A stretch of 64,000 nt of DNA, taken from Pseudohongiella spirulinae (GTDB lineage: Bacteria; Pseudomonadota; Gammaproteobacteria; Pseudomonadales; Pseudohongiellaceae). Of the stretch, positions 41,128 to 49,950 are shown one piece after another. Location: positions 2,790,001 to 2,854,000 of the forward strand of contig NZ_CP013189.1 of NCBI RefSeq assembly GCF_001444425.1, given 5' to 3'. Positions within the stretch are counted from its first letter, which is position 1, and each line of letters opens with the position of its first letter. A program made the position numbers and the translations under genes. A model generated the notes under the pieces. That model did not search any database. It worked only from the letters and a program-made list of their open reading frames with translations, and was not told the DNA's origin.

Positions 41128-42683
41128 TGTAACAACCCGCGTACCTCATGCAGTAGATCAGTTGCCAGCATTCCTCGCTCTCCGTGCAACTGCGCCTGCC
41201 GGTCAGCAGCTTCTCCATGCACACACACAGCCAGACGCAAAGCACTGTCGGCGCTCATGCCCTGCGCCAGCAGGCCAAGTGTGATGCCCGTCAACACGTC
41301 TCCCATACCGCCAGATGCCATGCCGGGGTTACCTTCAACACAGACATCCACGACAGCACCGCCATCACCCGGACAAGCCAGAAGACTGCCGGCGCCTTTT
41401 AACAGGCAGACAGCACCTGTTTTCTGTTGCAGCGCCCGTACTGCAGCAAAACGATCTGACTGTACATCAGCAACGCTGGCTTTCAAAAGTCGGGCAGCTT
41501 CCCCGGGATGTGGTGTCAGTACCCAATGACGCCTCGCTTCGGCTGGCGCCAACTCACTCCAGTCATCAATAAAAGTGGCCAGTAAATTCAGTGCATCGGC
41601 ATCCAGCACCAGAGGAGTTAATGATTTTCCGGCACGGCTGAGCACTTCATTCAGCAGGACCCGGGACCAATCAGACTGTCCCAATCCCGGCCCCACCGCC
41701 AGGGCGCTCGCCGCCGAAAGCAGCTTCCGGCAATCAGGCGCAGCCGCTGCCTGCCTGCTGCCCACCGCGTGAACCATGACTTCCGGCTGACGCGCCAGAA
41801 TGGCGGAAACATGCTCCGGACGGGTCAAAACAGTCGTCGTCCCGGCGCCGACCCGGGCCGCCGCCTGTGCCGCCATAAGAGCAGCACCGCCGAAGCCCAG
41901 GTCGCCCCCCGCAATCACCGCCCGACCGGCACGGCCTTTGTGGTCGGCCGGGCGCCGTCGCGGCAGCGACCCAATAACATCATTAATACTGATCGCGCGC
42001 GCCGAAGGACTGTTACCCGGATGAGACATCAGAACCTGCTGAGGAAGCATCAGGCTGTCAAACAGCAGGCGCCCTGTATAGTCCGGCGCCTGCCCGGTAA
42101 AAAGCCCCTGTTTGCGGCCGATAAAGCTGAGGGTTGCCGAAGCAGGAACCGCACAGGTCATCACCTGCCCGGTATCGGCATTAACGCCGCTGGGGACATC
42201 GATCGCCAGCACAGGAAGACCACTCTGAGCGATGCTCTGCGCCGCCTCAGCAAACAGCCCCTGCAGCCCGCCACGAGCACCACTGCCAAGCAACGCATCA
42301 ACAATCAGCGTTTCATTGCGTAAGCGGGCAGCGGTCGATTGAAAACCGGCTGATTGCCAGCTGCCCGTCACTAATCCGGCATCTTCCGCCATCTGCCGGG
42401 CCTGCAAGGCCGAGCCTTGCAATTTCTGCGGATCGGTCAGGCTAAACAGCTGCACATCGAATCCGGCGCGCATTGCCAGGTAAGCAATGACATAACCATC
42501 CCCGCCATTGTTGCCGGGACCGCAAAAGACCAGCAATCGCCGCACGTTTGGCCATAGCTTGCCGATAGTCTGGAACGCCGCCGCTCCGGCACGCTGCATC
42601 AGCTCAAAACCACCGATCCCCGACGCAATAGCCTGCGTGTCCATCTGTCTGACTTGTTCAGCCGTGTACAGAGGCTCTGCCAT
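41124..42683 (-). CDS. nnr: Bifunctional NAD(P)HX epimerase/dehydratase
   Basis: A 519-residue repair enzyme for hydrated NAD(P)H. The N-terminal epimerase domain (about 1-215: G-P-G-N-N-G-G-D-G and D-A-L-L-G-S-G) is fused to the ADP-dependent dehydratase domain (about 225-515: L-T-P-H-P-G-E-A-A-R-L, L-K-G-A-G and G-G-M-G-D-V-L-T-G). The ATG at 42683 lies only three bases after the MarR stop codon, so this conserved gene is joined to the accessory operon upstream. The queG gene often found before it is absent. Confidence 0.95.
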   Translation of the reverse strand: MAEPLYTAEQVRQMDTQAIASGIGGFELMQRAGAAAFQTIGKLWPNVRRLLVFCGPGNNGGDGYVIAYLAMRAGFDVQLFSLTDPQKLQGSALQARQMAEDAGLVTGSWQSAGFQSTAARLRNETLIVDALLGSGARGGLQGLFAEAAQSIAQSGLPVLAIDVPSGVNADTGQVMTCAVPASATLSFIGRKQGLFTGQAPDYTGRLLFDSLMLPQQVLMSHPGNSPSARAISINDVIGSLPRRRPADHKGRAGRAVIAGGDLGFGGAALMAAQAAARVGAGTTTVLTRPEHVSAILARQPEVMVHAVGSRQAAAAPDCRKLLSAASALAVGPGLGQSDWSRVLLNEVLSRAGKSLTPLVLDADALNLLATFIDDWSELAPAEARRHWVLTPHPGEAARLLKASVADVQSDRFAAVRALQQKTGAVCLLKGAGSLLACPGDGGAVVDVCVEGNPGMASGGMGDVLTGITLGLLAQGMSADSALRLAVCVHGEAADRQAQLHGERGMLATDLLHEVRGLLQ

Positions 42684-42686
42684 CAA

Positions 42687-43124
42687 TTATTCCATCCGGT
42701 TAATGAGGCGCTGCATCAGTCGCAATGCCGTTTCCAGTTCGGCGGCCGGTACATCATCGGTCAGACCGATTGCCCATGGATCCTGAACCGCCCGCAAAGA
42801 AATGTAGACTTCCTGCCCATGCTCCGTCAGCTTTACCAGAGAGGAACGTTTATGTCGGGGATTCTCTGCATATTCGATAAGATCGTCGGAAGACATCACA
42901 TCAGTGATGCGCTGCACCGCCTGGCGTGACTGCCCCAGTGCTCTGGCAATAGCCGGCACAGTCACTCCGTTTCTGGATAAGGCGACTATGCCAATCACCT
43001 TCCAACGCGCACTGGTCAGACCAACACGCTCAGCCATTCGGTCACCATCGGCCAACAGCAGGCCATTCAGCCGGAAAACAGCCCGCACAAGGTCAAGGAA
43101 CAATTTGCGTTTGGGATAGTGCAT
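42687..43124 (-). CDS. MarR-family transcriptional regulator
   Basis: A 145-residue winged-helix regulator. The wHTH core includes T-S-A-R-W-K-V-I-G-I-V-A-L, the recognition helix region A-R-A-L-G-Q-S-R-Q-A-V-Q-R-I, and the wing (N-P-R-H-K-R-S-S-L-V). Its start codon shares a base with the stop of the Mo-subunit gene, so it belongs to that operon and probably regulates it. Ligand unknown. Confidence 0.92.
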   Translation of the reverse strand: MHYPKRKLFLDLVRAVFRLNGLLLADGDRMAERVGLTSARWKVIGIVALSRNGVTVPAIARALGQSRQAVQRITDVMSSDDLIEYAENPRHKRSSLVKLTEHGQEVYISLRAVQDPWAIGLTDDVPAAELETALRLMQRLINRME

Positions 43125-45400
43125 CAGCGTCGCCTCAACATAGCTGCACGTTTCAGTGCCTTGTAAACAGTCGGCGGATTCATTGGCAAATCTGTCAGTC
43201 GCACACCTGTGGCACTGGCAATAGCATTTGCAACAGCGCCCAGTGGCGGAACGATTGGCACTTCGCCCACTCCCTTCACACCATAAGGATGGCGCGAATT
43301 TGGTTCCTCGACCAGCACGGTTTCGATCATTGGCAAGTCAGCCGCAACCGGCATGCGATAATCCAGAAAACCCGGATTCAGCAGACAACCATTGTCATCA
43401 TACAAATAGGCTTCATTCAGGGCCCAGCCAATGCCCTGTGTAATGCCTCCCTGAATCTGCCCTTCAACGAAATCAGGATGTATAGCCGTGCCCACATCCT
43501 GTACTGCTGTATAACGCAGCACCCGGACCTGGCCCGTCTGCGGATCAACCTCAACATCACAGATATGCGTACCGAAAGCCGGTGCCGCACCTTTTACGTT
43601 TAACGAAGCATGCCCGGCCACCGACTTTCCGGCCTGGCGGGCCAGGGCAGCGATCTGAACCAGCGACAGGGAGACATCATTACCGTCAATCGAAGCGTGT
43701 AACTGGCCATCCGACCATCGCACAGCATCAATATCCAGACCCCAGATGTTAGCCCCGCGCTCACGCAGCTCCGCTATCATCGCATGACAGGCTTCAGTAA
43801 CGGCAGTACCCACGGCAAAAGTGACCCGGCTGCCACCGGTCAGATCCGAATGAGCGATAGAATCTGTATCAACAATCTGCGGCACGACTTGCTGCAGATC
43901 TATACCCAGTGTTTCGGCGGCCATCATGGCCATGGAAGCTCGCGAACCACCAATATCGGGATTTGCTGTCAGCACATTGACGGTACCATCGTCGTTAAGT
44001 GTGATAGATGCACTGGACTGGCCACCAATATTAAACCAGAACCCGGACGCGATGCCTCGCCCCTGATTTTCCGCCAACGGCGCCGTCCAGTGGGGATGAC
44101 GACGGGCCGCTTGCAGGACCTGCCGGTAGGCGGCATTCTTCAATATGACGCCGTATGAAGTCATACTGCCATCGGCAACTGCATTTTTCAGGCGCAGCTC
44201 CAGAGGATCCATGTCCAGTTTTCTGGCCAGCATATCCAGCAGGCTTTCTGCGGCAAAAGACGCCATAGGGGCACCGGGCGCCCTGTAGGCCGCGCTCTTG
44301 GGCCGATTGACCACCACATCATAGCCAATCAGCTTCACACTCGGAATGTCGTAAGGCGCGAACGCAGCCATGCAGGCTGTACGCACCGGCGATCCCGGAA
44401 AAGCACCAGCCTGGTAACAAAGAACACCCTGCGCAGCCACCAGACAGCCATCCTCTCGGGCACCCAGGCGCAAACTGATATAAGTACCCGGGGCTGGACC
44501 GGTTGCCTTGAACACCTCGGCACGGCTCATCTGCATTTTGACTGGCCGCCCGCTGCGTTGTGCCAGCAGTACCGCCAATGGCTCCAGATAGATAGTAGTT
44601 TTACCGCCGAATCCGCCACCAATTTCCAGAGGGTGCACGCGGATTGCAGAAGAATCCATCGCCAACAATCGGGCACAATAATCCCGCACCATAAATTGCC
44701 CCTGACTGGAGCACCAGATATCGACCTTTTGATCGGCATTGACCCGCGCCAGGCAGGCATGCGGTTCGATATACCCCTGATGCACAGGCGCCGTAGTAAA
44801 TTCTTCACTGACAATAATATCTGCCTGGGCAAACGCCACTTCAACATCTCCCACACACTGCACATAGCGACTGGCAATATTGGACGGAGCTTTTGGCGCA
44901 GGTTCAATACCTTTGGTATAGAGACGCTCGTGCAAAAGAGGCGCATCCGGCTCCATTGCTTTTTGCACATCAATGACGTGCGGCAGAACAGCGTATTCAA
45001 CATCAATGGCCTGCAGAGCCCGGGCAGCGGTCTCTTCATCAATTGCGGCAACAGCGGCCACCGCATGACCTTCATAAAGCACCTTGCCGCGCGCCAGCAG
45101 ATTGGCCGACAGATCTCTGAAGTTGGGAGGCGGCGAATCTTCAGACTGATCATCGGGCAGCTCCGGCATATCGGCTGCCGTTATAACTGCCTCTACACCC
45201 TCGATGGCCAGCGCCGCCGAAACATCAAGATGCAGAATGCGTGCGTGAGCGTAGGGGCTGCGCAAGACTTTGCCCGTCAGACTGTCCGGCAAGTCTTTGT
45301 CGGCACCATACAGGGCTACGCCCGTTACTTTATCAGCACCATCCGGCCTGATTGGTCGCGAACCCAATACACGCCAGGCTTGAGCCGATACATCACTCAT
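43124..45400 (-). CDS. Mo-hydroxylase large subunit (xanthine dehydrogenase/CoxL family)
   Basis: A 758-residue molybdopterin subunit. The N-terminal a/b hammerhead (A-L-Y-G-A-D-K-D-L-P) precedes the Mo-binding region. That region has G-G-G-F-G-G-K-T, A-Y-R-A-P-G-A-P (xanthine-dehydrogenase style, not the cysteine loop of CO dehydrogenase) and the C-terminal catalytic Glu in G-V-G-E-V-P-I-V-P-P. Expected to hydroxylate an N-heterocycle or aldehyde. It overlaps the 2Fe-2S gene by four bases. No signal peptide, so cytoplasmic. Confidence 0.94.
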   Translation of the reverse strand: MSDVSAQAWRVLGSRPIRPDGADKVTGVALYGADKDLPDSLTGKVLRSPYAHARILHLDVSAALAIEGVEAVITAADMPELPDDQSEDSPPPNFRDLSANLLARGKVLYEGHAVAAVAAIDEETAARALQAIDVEYAVLPHVIDVQKAMEPDAPLLHERLYTKGIEPAPKAPSNIASRYVQCVGDVEVAFAQADIIVSEEFTTAPVHQGYIEPHACLARVNADQKVDIWCSSQGQFMVRDYCARLLAMDSSAIRVHPLEIGGGFGGKTTIYLEPLAVLLAQRSGRPVKMQMSRAEVFKATGPAPGTYISLRLGAREDGCLVAAQGVLCYQAGAFPGSPVRTACMAAFAPYDIPSVKLIGYDVVVNRPKSAAYRAPGAPMASFAAESLLDMLARKLDMDPLELRLKNAVADGSMTSYGVILKNAAYRQVLQAARRHPHWTAPLAENQGRGIASGFWFNIGGQSSASITLNDDGTVNVLTANPDIGGSRASMAMMAAETLGIDLQQVVPQIVDTDSIAHSDLTGGSRVTFAVGTAVTEACHAMIAELRERGANIWGLDIDAVRWSDGQLHASIDGNDVSLSLVQIAALARQAGKSVAGHASLNVKGAAPAFGTHICDVEVDPQTGQVRVLRYTAVQDVGTAIHPDFVEGQIQGGITQGIGWALNEAYLYDDNGCLLNPGFLDYRMPVAADLPMIETVLVEEPNSRHPYGVKGVGEVPIVPPLGAVANAIASATGVRLTDLPMNPPTVYKALKRAAMLRRR

Positions 45401-45900
45401 GGCTGCAGACCTGTTTTGTCAGGCAAGCCCGACTGCGACATTTGCCTGGAGGTATCCAGAATAGCCCGGACAATTTTGTCATATCCTGTGCATCGACAGA
45501 GGTTCCCGGATATCCAAAAGCGCACTTCGGTCTCAGTCGGGCGAGGATTTTTACGTAACAAAGCTTCTGCTGCAATCAACAGACCCGGTGTACAAATTCC
45601 GCATTGCAGGGCGCCATGCTGAAGAAAAGATTGTTGCAGCGGATGTAACGCAGCGGCACTCGCCATGCCCTCAACAGTTTCCAGCGATTTATCCTGCGCC
45701 TCCACTGCCAGCAACAGACAGGAACACACCAGCCTACCATCAAATATGATGCTGCATGCTCCACAATCGCCAGACCCACAGCCCTCCTTTGTTCCGGTCA
45801 AATGCAGATTATCACGCAACACCTTGAGCATGGTATCCGACGGCTCGCAATGAAACTGTACTGGGTTGCCATTGATTGTCGTGTTCACCTGCGTTGTCAT
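45397..45900 (-). CDS. Mo-hydroxylase 2Fe-2S subunit
   Basis: A 167-residue protein with two [2Fe-2S] sites. The plant-type cluster is C-G-S-G-D-C-G-A-C with a downstream Cys (L-V-C-S-C). The all-helical second domain has C-G-I-C-T-P-G and L-C-R-C-T-G-Y. It moves electrons from the Mo site to the FAD subunit. Overlaps of four bases with genes on both sides indicate coupled translation. Confidence 0.95.
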   Translation of the reverse strand: MTTQVNTTINGNPVQFHCEPSDTMLKVLRDNLHLTGTKEGCGSGDCGACSIIFDGRLVCSCLLLAVEAQDKSLETVEGMASAAALHPLQQSFLQHGALQCGICTPGLLIAAEALLRKNPRPTETEVRFWISGNLCRCTGYDKIVRAILDTSRQMSQSGLPDKTGLQP

Positions 45901-46766
45901 CTCTCCCCCGACAAAGCCCGTTGCCTGGCTGTTCTGACTGCCCGCACGGCCAACACGGCCGCCATATCCGTTCTATAATCAGCCGTCCCACGCTTATCGT
46001 CAATCGGGTGACATGCAGCCTTGATCCTGTGGGAAAAGCGTTTGATCACATCATCTTCCAGCCTGGATCCCAGCAGCAATGCAGCCGCTTCGCTGGCTAA
46101 CACCGGTACCGGCGCAACCGCGCCCAATGCAACATGACATTGGACGACAGCTCCCTCTTCGTCCAATACCAGATTAGCGCCAGCACCCACCACCGCGATG
46201 TCCATTTCAGCCCGCGGCGTCAAGCGCAAATATGCATCTGCGCTGCGCGGAGGACGCGATGGCAGCGTAATAGACAGCATGATTTCATCAGCACGCAGGC
46301 AGGTCTTGCCTGGCGACACGATGATCTGTTCAACCGGTAATTGCCGCATGCCGGTCGAACCGACCAGCAGACATTGTGCCCGCGCAGCAATCAGCGCCGG
46401 CACTGAGTCCGCAGCCGGTGAAGCATTGCACAAGTTCCCCCCCAGACTGGCCCGGCTCTGAATCTGTACTGACCCAATCAGATCCGTCGCTTCGGTGACA
46501 CCCGGCCAATAGCGACGCAGCTCGGCATGCTCATAAATATCAGCCCCGCAAACTGCCGCACCAATTGTCGCACTGCCATCAGCATGCGTGCCTATCTGCA
46601 TCAACTCGGGAATGCGCTTGATGTCAACCAGCACATCGGGATACCCGGATCCTGATGAAAAACGGGGCAGCAGATCAGTACCACCCGCCATGAGCCGGGC
46701 CCGTCCCGCACTTGAGCCCAGAACATTCGCCGCCTCTTCGACTGACAAAGGTGCCACATATCTCAT
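45897..46766 (-). CDS. Mo-hydroxylase FAD-binding subunit
   Basis: A 289-residue CoxM/XdhB-type flavoprotein. It opens with the FAD_binding_5 pattern (A-G-G-T-D-L-L-P, I-G-A-A-V) and carries the middle motif A-S-L-G-G-N-L-C-N-A-S-P-A-A-D. A C-terminal CO_deh_flav_C region follows. Its ATG is five bases after the DUF481 stop codon without a ribosome site of its own, so it depends on translation of that gene. Confidence 0.94.
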   Translation of the reverse strand: MRYVAPLSVEEAANVLGSSAGRARLMAGGTDLLPRFSSGSGYPDVLVDIKRIPELMQIGTHADGSATIGAAVCGADIYEHAELRRYWPGVTEATDLIGSVQIQSRASLGGNLCNASPAADSVPALIAARAQCLLVGSTGMRQLPVEQIIVSPGKTCLRADEIMLSITLPSRPPRSADAYLRLTPRAEMDIAVVGAGANLVLDEEGAVVQCHVALGAVAPVPVLASEAAALLLGSRLEDDVIKRFSHRIKAACHPIDDKRGTADYRTDMAAVLAVRAVRTARQRALSGER

Positions 46767-46771
46767 AAATA

Positions 46772-47500
46772 TCAGAACCGTAATAACAGAGTTACGGCCG
46801 CTTCTGTGTCTGTCTTTTCGCGCGTCACCGGCACCTCTGTCTGATGCTTCACCTTGATTGAAAATTTCATCGACATATTGGACATGATGTCGGACTCAAT
46901 GGCCGACTCTGAACGGGCAATGCTGGAGCGCTCACCCGCATCAACTGACAAGGTCTGAAGAAAACGGGCGTTGTCGGAGATATCCCAACTATAGTCAGTA
47001 GACAGACGCAGTATGGCTTCATCAAAATCATCCGCACCGTTTTCAGCTCCACGGGAAGATCGCATACCACCACCCACAGTGTAGCTCAATGACATATTCT
47101 CACGATCTCTGAGCAGGACCTGACCATAACTCACTGAAATATCTGTCTGGCTGTCATAACCACTGAAGCGATCATCTTCGTGAGCAACCCGGCCCATCAC
47201 AAAATTATCCGGATCAAAATTGTAGGTTGAACTGCCCACCGTATAGAGTCGCTGAGCGGCGAGCTGATCATTTTTTGACGATCTGAACCCGTCCAGCGTC
47301 AGCCGATATGACCAGGCTTCTCTGACCGCATCAAAGCGTGTCCGGAAGCGGATATTCTCGTCTTCCGTATTACCCGTGGTCATTACTGCGCCGAGCTCTA
47401 TCTCGGACGCCAGATCCCAGCTCTGAGCCTGCGTCTGCGTGGCAGCCAGGGCGCAAACGATTGAGCTCGCACACAGAGCGTGCCGGAGTTGAAAAGCCAT
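46772..47500 (-). CDS. DUF481 outer-membrane beta-barrel protein
   Basis: A 242-residue exported protein. The ATG at 47500 has GAGGAC seven bases upstream, so the longer open frame from 47539 is not used. The signal peptide ends near Q-A-Q-S-W. The body shows alternating strands ending in Phe (L-L-L-R-F), with the YdiY/DUF481 pattern L-G-A-V-M-T-T-G-N-T-E. It is probably an outer-membrane barrel. It is the first gene of the Mo-hydroxylase operon. Confidence 0.88.
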   Translation of the reverse strand: MAFQLRHALCASSIVCALAATQTQAQSWDLASEIELGAVMTTGNTEDENIRFRTRFDAVREAWSYRLTLDGFRSSKNDQLAAQRLYTVGSSTYNFDPDNFVMGRVAHEDDRFSGYDSQTDISVSYGQVLLRDRENMSLSYTVGGGMRSSRGAENGADDFDEAILRLSTDYSWDISDNARFLQTLSVDAGERSSIARSESAIESDIMSNMSMKFSIKVKHQTEVPVTREKTDTEAAVTLLLRF

Positions 47501-47699
47501 GCAAAAGTCCTCGCAAAAAAATAAAGGTCTGCAACTCAAACAGGTGCAGCTTGTAGATCATGACAGCATGCTGCCAAAAGCGTGATTCTGAGCAATTCAC
47601 CCGCTATTGTCCAGCGCTTTGCCTTTAGGCGCGCAGAGTGTTCAATATCTGCAAGAAGCGCTACAATGCCGGAACTGGTAGTGACGGGAGATCACTCGC

Positions 47700-48197
47700 A
47701 TGAAGACATTGATTCTGGTACGACATGCCAAGTCAAGCTGGAACGATCAGGCGCAGCGCGATATAGACCGCCCACTGAATGAGCGTGGACGTCATGACGC
47801 GCCGATGATGGCAGAGCGCATGAACCAGCGCGGCACTCATCCGCAGCGAATTCTCTGCAGCCCGGCGCTCAGGACCGTATCGACGGCAGAGGTGTTTGCT
47901 AACATTCTGGCCATTCCCAATGAGCTGATCCACCACGAACGGCAGATCTATCTGGCCAGTAGCGGACATCTCCTGAATCTGGTACGTCATCAGGATGACA
48001 ATATAGATTGCATCATGCTGGTTGGTCACAATCCGGCCTTGACCGATTTTTTAAACGACCTTTGTGAAAACACCCGACTGGACAACATGCCGACCTGCTG
48101 TGTAGCAGAGCTGGAGATTCCGGTAGATAGCTGGTCCCGACTCGAGTTCGGCATGTCTCGCCTGGCCGAGCTGGACTACCCCAAGAAAGTCCGCTGA
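47700..48197 (+). CDS. sixA: Phosphohistidine phosphatase SixA
   Basis: A 165-residue histidine-phosphatase-fold protein with the catalytic R-H-A-K-S at residues 8-12 and the second His region V-G-H-N-P-A. SixA removes phosphate from histidine kinases and, in E. coli, from the nitrogen phosphotransfer protein NPr. GGGAG lies nine bases before the ATG, and a -10-like TACAAT lies at 47662-47667. Followed after 20 bp by the ChaN gene. Confidence 0.94.
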   Translation: MKTLILVRHAKSSWNDQAQRDIDRPLNERGRHDAPMMAERMNQRGTHPQRILCSPALRTVSTAEVFANILAIPNELIHHERQIYLASSGHLLNLVRHQDDNIDCIMLVGHNPALTDFLNDLCENTRLDNMPTCCVAELEIPVDSWSRLEFGMSRLAELDYPKKVR

Positions 48198-48217
48198 CCC
48201 GCCAACAGGAAAGCAGC

Positions 48218-49147
48218 ATGCGCCGAAGCGTTGTCACCTCAATTTTTTGTCTGCTACTGAGCGCAACTGCCTGCCATGGACAAAGTGAATCGCAACAAGC
48301 CTGGCAAAGTAAACACTTTACCGACCATCCCTTGTCCGGCCTGATCTTCGAAACGACTACAGAGACGTTTATTACTCCGACCATGCTGCTTGGCAGTCTG
48401 AGTCAGAACCAACTGGTTTTGCTGGGCGAAAAACACGACAACCCCGACCATCACCGACTGCGACTGTCACTGCTGGAATCGTTAATTCACGATGGCCATA
48501 TCTCATTACTCAGCTTTGAGATGATGGATAACTCCCAGCAAACGGCACTGACCGGGCTGCAAGACAGCAACGCTATTCATGGTGAGCAGCAGGTAATTGA
48601 GGCTCTGTCCTGGGACGAGGCATGGACCTGGGAGTTCTATCGCAGCCCCCTGTTGCTGGCCATACAATCAGGCTTGGAGTTGCGGGCAGGTAATATTGAT
48701 CGACAGCAGGTCCGCAATATTTATACACAGTCCGACACATCAATTCAGGAGCTTGATTCTGAGCAACTCGCGGCCTTGACGCGGGAAATTGATCTGAGCC
48801 ATTGCGGGATGCTGCCGGAATCACAGTTCCCGGCCATGGTTCGCGTGCAGCAGGCGCGTGACCGCGCCTTGGCCATTTCCTTACAGAATGCCCCCGAGCA
48901 GAAGGCCGCCGCGCTGCTGGCCGGTAACTTTCATGTACGCCATGATCTGGGAGTAAGCAATTATCTGCCCCCCAATAGCGGCAGCGTCGTCAACCTGGCC
49001 TTCCTGGAGGTGATTCCCGGTCTGGAGCAGGCAGGCGACTATGTACCTGAGACGGGCGGCCGAAAAGCCTATGATTTTATCTGGTTTACACCGGCTGTCC
49101 GAACTGATGATTACTGCGCCGAACTGCAAAGCAGCTCAGACAACTGA
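48218..49147 (+). CDS. ChaN-family (heme-binding) lipoprotein
   Basis: A 309-residue exported protein with a lipoprotein-like signal (L-L-S-A-T-A-C; the residue at -3 is Ala rather than Leu, so lipidation is less sure). It contains the ChaN/DUF399 markers G-E-K-H-D-N-P-D-H-H, S-F-E-M-M-D and A-G-N-F-H-V-R. Campylobacter ChaR/ChaN-type proteins bind heme at the outer membrane; the role here is inferred. In a two-gene unit with sixA. Confidence 0.88.
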   Translation: MRRSVVTSIFCLLLSATACHGQSESQQAWQSKHFTDHPLSGLIFETTTETFITPTMLLGSLSQNQLVLLGEKHDNPDHHRLRLSLLESLIHDGHISLLSFEMMDNSQQTALTGLQDSNAIHGEQQVIEALSWDEAWTWEFYRSPLLLAIQSGLELRAGNIDRQQVRNIYTQSDTSIQELDSEQLAALTREIDLSHCGMLPESQFPAMVRVQQARDRALAISLQNAPEQKAAALLAGNFHVRHDLGVSNYLPPNSGSVVNLAFLEVIPGLEQAGDYVPETGGRKAYDFIWFTPAVRTDDYCAELQSSSDN

Positions 49148-49158
49148 AGCTGCAAGAC

Positions 49159-49950
49159 TTAGTGCGTCATGGAATAAATCAGGAAATTCAGCCCCATCTG
49201 GTAGGCAAGATTCGCATATCGAGTAGGGTAGTTTGGGTGATAGGTATGCTCCCAGCCATCCCCCATATCAGAGTTCCAGTTGATCAGCACCATGATTCGG
49301 CCGCTGTCATCAAGAATTCCGAATGTTTCGGCAGCAACCGCATCGCGTTCCGGGATGTTGTCGGGATTTCCCAGCGCCGGAATCATTTGCGCGCCATCCA
49401 CGTCGTAGTACACTCTGAAAATCTCATGATCCGGTGGCAATCGCACAATTTCACGCTCCGGAAAGACGGCTCTGAACGAATTCTCAAAAGCCTGCCACTC
49501 CCGGCTACCCCAAAAATCATCAATCAGCAGAAAACCGCCCCGCAGCAGGTATTCTCGAAGGTTTTCCAGTTCCGTCGGATTAAAAAACGGGCCGCCATTC
49601 CGGCCGGCTTCCAGCATATACAGAAAGGGGTACTCAAAGATCTGCTCGTCGTCCAGACGCAGGACAATTGGCTCTGGCTGAACACGCACATTGCTCAGGC
49701 GTGAGACACCACGCAAGAAGTTTCGATCAGCATCCGGGAAATCGACCGACCAGGGACCATAACCAAATCCACCCTGATAATAAGAATCATACTGAACTCT
49801 GACAAAGGCGAACTCGCCTGCCTCATCGGGCTCCACCGGGAAGGGATCCGGAGCAAACTGCGCAGCAGTCGGACCTGCCAACAGGCTGATAATCAGCAGC
49901 AACCATCGGGGCACCCATGCCTTGCAATCAAACAGCTCAATGATTCGCAT
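49159..49950 (-). CDS. DUF4159 exported protein
   Basis: A 263-residue secreted protein. The ATG at 49950 has GGAGGAAGG just upstream and overlaps the TRAP permease by 14 bp. The signal peptide is W-L-L-L-I-I-S-L-L-A-G-P-T-A-A-Q. The body (F-A-F-V-R-V-Q-Y-D-S, R-G-G-F-L-L-I-D-D-F-W-G and N-W-N-S-D-M-G-D-G-W-E) matches the DUF4159 type, whose fold resembles glutamine-amidotransferase-like proteins. Function unknown. The coupling to a TRAP transporter is unusual. Confidence 0.85.
   Translation of the reverse strand: MRIIELFDCKAWVPRWLLLIISLLAGPTAAQFAPDPFPVEPDEAGEFAFVRVQYDSYYQGGFGYGPWSVDFPDADRNFLRGVSRLSNVRVQPEPIVLRLDDEQIFEYPFLYMLEAGRNGGPFFNPTELENLREYLLRGGFLLIDDFWGSREWQAFENSFRAVFPEREIVRLPPDHEIFRVYYDVDGAQMIPALGNPDNIPERDAVAAETFGILDDSGRIMVLINWNSDMGDGWEHTYHPNYPTRYANLAYQMGLNFLIYSMTH

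Noticed and set aside
44558-45622. A 354-codon plus-strand frame opposite the Mo-hydroxylase genes
   Set aside because: It spans two coupled genes on the other strand and has the composition of an antisense shadow.
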